From Aquimarina muelleri DSM 19832 (GTDB taxonomy: Bacteria > Bacteroidota > Bacteroidia > Flavobacteriales > Flavobacteriaceae): a stretch of DNA of 64,000 nucleotides. The translations under genes and the position numbers were made by a program. The stretch's first letter is position 1, and the number at the start of each line of letters is the position of its first letter. Below the pieces are notes generated by a model. The model saw only the letters and a list, made by a program, of their open reading frames with translations. It was not told where the DNA came from and did not search any database. The DNA lies in assembly GCF_000430665.1 (NCBI RefSeq), contig NZ_AUML01000028.1:1-64000 (forward strand), read 5' to 3'. Of the stretch, positions 63,667 through 64,000 are shown piece after piece.

Positions 63667-64000
63667 ATGACTAAAGAACGAGAGCAAATTATTGCACAAA
63701 TCGAGGAGCAAAAAAAGAATCCTAATCTTAAGCTTAAATTAAAAGAAAGAACAGAATATTTTACCAATCTACTCTTTTATACTTTATTTGATACCGATAC
63801 CGAGGTTGCAAAAAATATAGATATCCTAGAAAAAACATTCGAAGAACTTATAGATCTTGCCTGTTGGGAAACAGACAAACCTTGTCATAAATTATGGCAA
63901 TCCTATTTAGAAAAATTACCCGAGATTTTAGAAAAATTAAATCTGGATGCACAGGCTTTTATTAAAAGTGATCCTGCTGCCAACTCTATCGAAGAAATTT
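63667..64000 (+). CDS. cysE: Serine O-acetyltransferase, N-terminal part (runs off the window)
   Basis: The open frame from ATG 63667 continues past the window end and encodes the first 111 residues of a Bacteroidota-type serine acetyltransferase. The helical N-terminal domain is recognisable by FTNLLFYTLFD, ELIDLACWETDKPCHKLWQSYLEKLPEIL and the DPAANSIEEI segment that precedes the hexapeptide-repeat domain. The enzyme makes O-acetylserine from serine and acetyl-CoA for cysteine synthesis. The catalytic left-handed beta-helix is not in view, so the call rests on the N-terminal domain. Confidence 0.75.
   Translation, partial: MTKEREQIIAQIEEQKKNPNLKLKLKERTEYFTNLLFYTLFDTDTEVAKNIDILEKTFEELIDLACWETDKPCHKLWQSYLEKLPEILEKLNLDAQAFIKSDPAANSIEEI

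Noticed and set aside
1-64000. tRNA, rRNA, tmRNA or CRISPR elements
   Set aside because: All spacers above 200 bp were read on both strands. No cloverleaf with a T-loop GTTCRA consensus, no rRNA segment and no regularly spaced direct repeats were found.
1-64000. A defence island or biosynthetic gene cluster
   Set aside because: No restriction, abortive-infection, retron, NRPS/PKS or RiPP enzymes were recognised. Accessory-looking genes are scattered singly among housekeeping genes.

Overview
The window is AT-rich chromosomal DNA (about 30% G+C by eye) from a member of the Bacteroidota, almost certainly family Flavobacteriaceae. The evidence is a secreted metalloprotease with a type IX secretion C-terminal domain, a CarboxypepD_reg-type TonB receptor, promoters with the TAnnTTTG -7 element, a menaquinone (men) pathway, and the lineage's usual set of DUF418, DUF2461, DUF2853, DUF3817, PhnA and YkgJ-type proteins. 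A marine genus such as Aquimarina is plausible, but the sequence alone does not fix the genus. I saw no rRNA, tRNA, CRISPR array or prophage. The only mobile element is the right end of an IS256-family insertion sequence at the left edge.

Layout. 1-324: end of an IS256-type element, beside a 34-bp motif that recurs 57 kb away. 0.4-2.5 kb: secreted zinc metalloprotease with tandem carbohydrate-binding-like modules (minus strand). 3.1-12.2 kb (plus): uvrA, a LOG-family gene, a catalytically degenerate M1-peptidase/beta-barrel protein and a fused 2-oxo-acid dehydrogenase E1. 12.2-19.5 kb (minus): a SPOR-like membrane protein and a menaquinone block (menI-like thioesterase, menF, menD, then menB further on) with an S1-domain RNA-binding protein and DUF2853 between. 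19.7-25.8 kb: small hydrolase, NTF2/DinB pair, PEP carboxylase, Lrp/AsnC regulator, zinc carboxypeptidase. 25.8-26.2 kb: an unusual non-coding interval with seven copies of a TTTACA-N2-TGTAAA operator in front of an XRE regulator. 26.7-31.9 kb (plus): lipoprotein, GTP cyclohydrolase II-like/DUF418 pair, PhnA-domain protein, a helical unknown and a YkgJ protein. 32.1-37.5 kb (minus): parE - M48 protease - parC. 38-44.5 kb: M61 peptidase lipoprotein, alpha/beta hydrolase, hybrid histidine kinase, EamA transporter, ychF. 44.8-56.9 kb: secreted unknown, orphan TonB receptor, MscS channel, DUF3817, 7TM-HD protein, thiolase, NlpC/P60 peptidase, GNAT, and a TetR-SDR pair sharing a palindromic operator. 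57.5-64 kb: two envelope proteins of unknown function, DUF2461, D-Ala-D-Ala-ligase-like ATP-grasp enzyme, CBS-domain protein and the 5' part of a serine acetyltransferase gene.

Most of the window is core housekeeping: DNA repair and topology, menaquinone synthesis, anaplerosis, envelope maintenance. Transcription units are short and often end in clear hairpin terminators, several of them perfect 12-18 bp stems. The most rewarding places for follow-up are the seven-site operator array before the XRE gene, the twin TetR/SDR operators, the G9 and G7 tracts in menD and menF, the metal-site-less M1 homologue fused to a barrel, and two families of dispersed intergenic repeats. I did not find a clearly new multi-gene defence or biosynthetic system.
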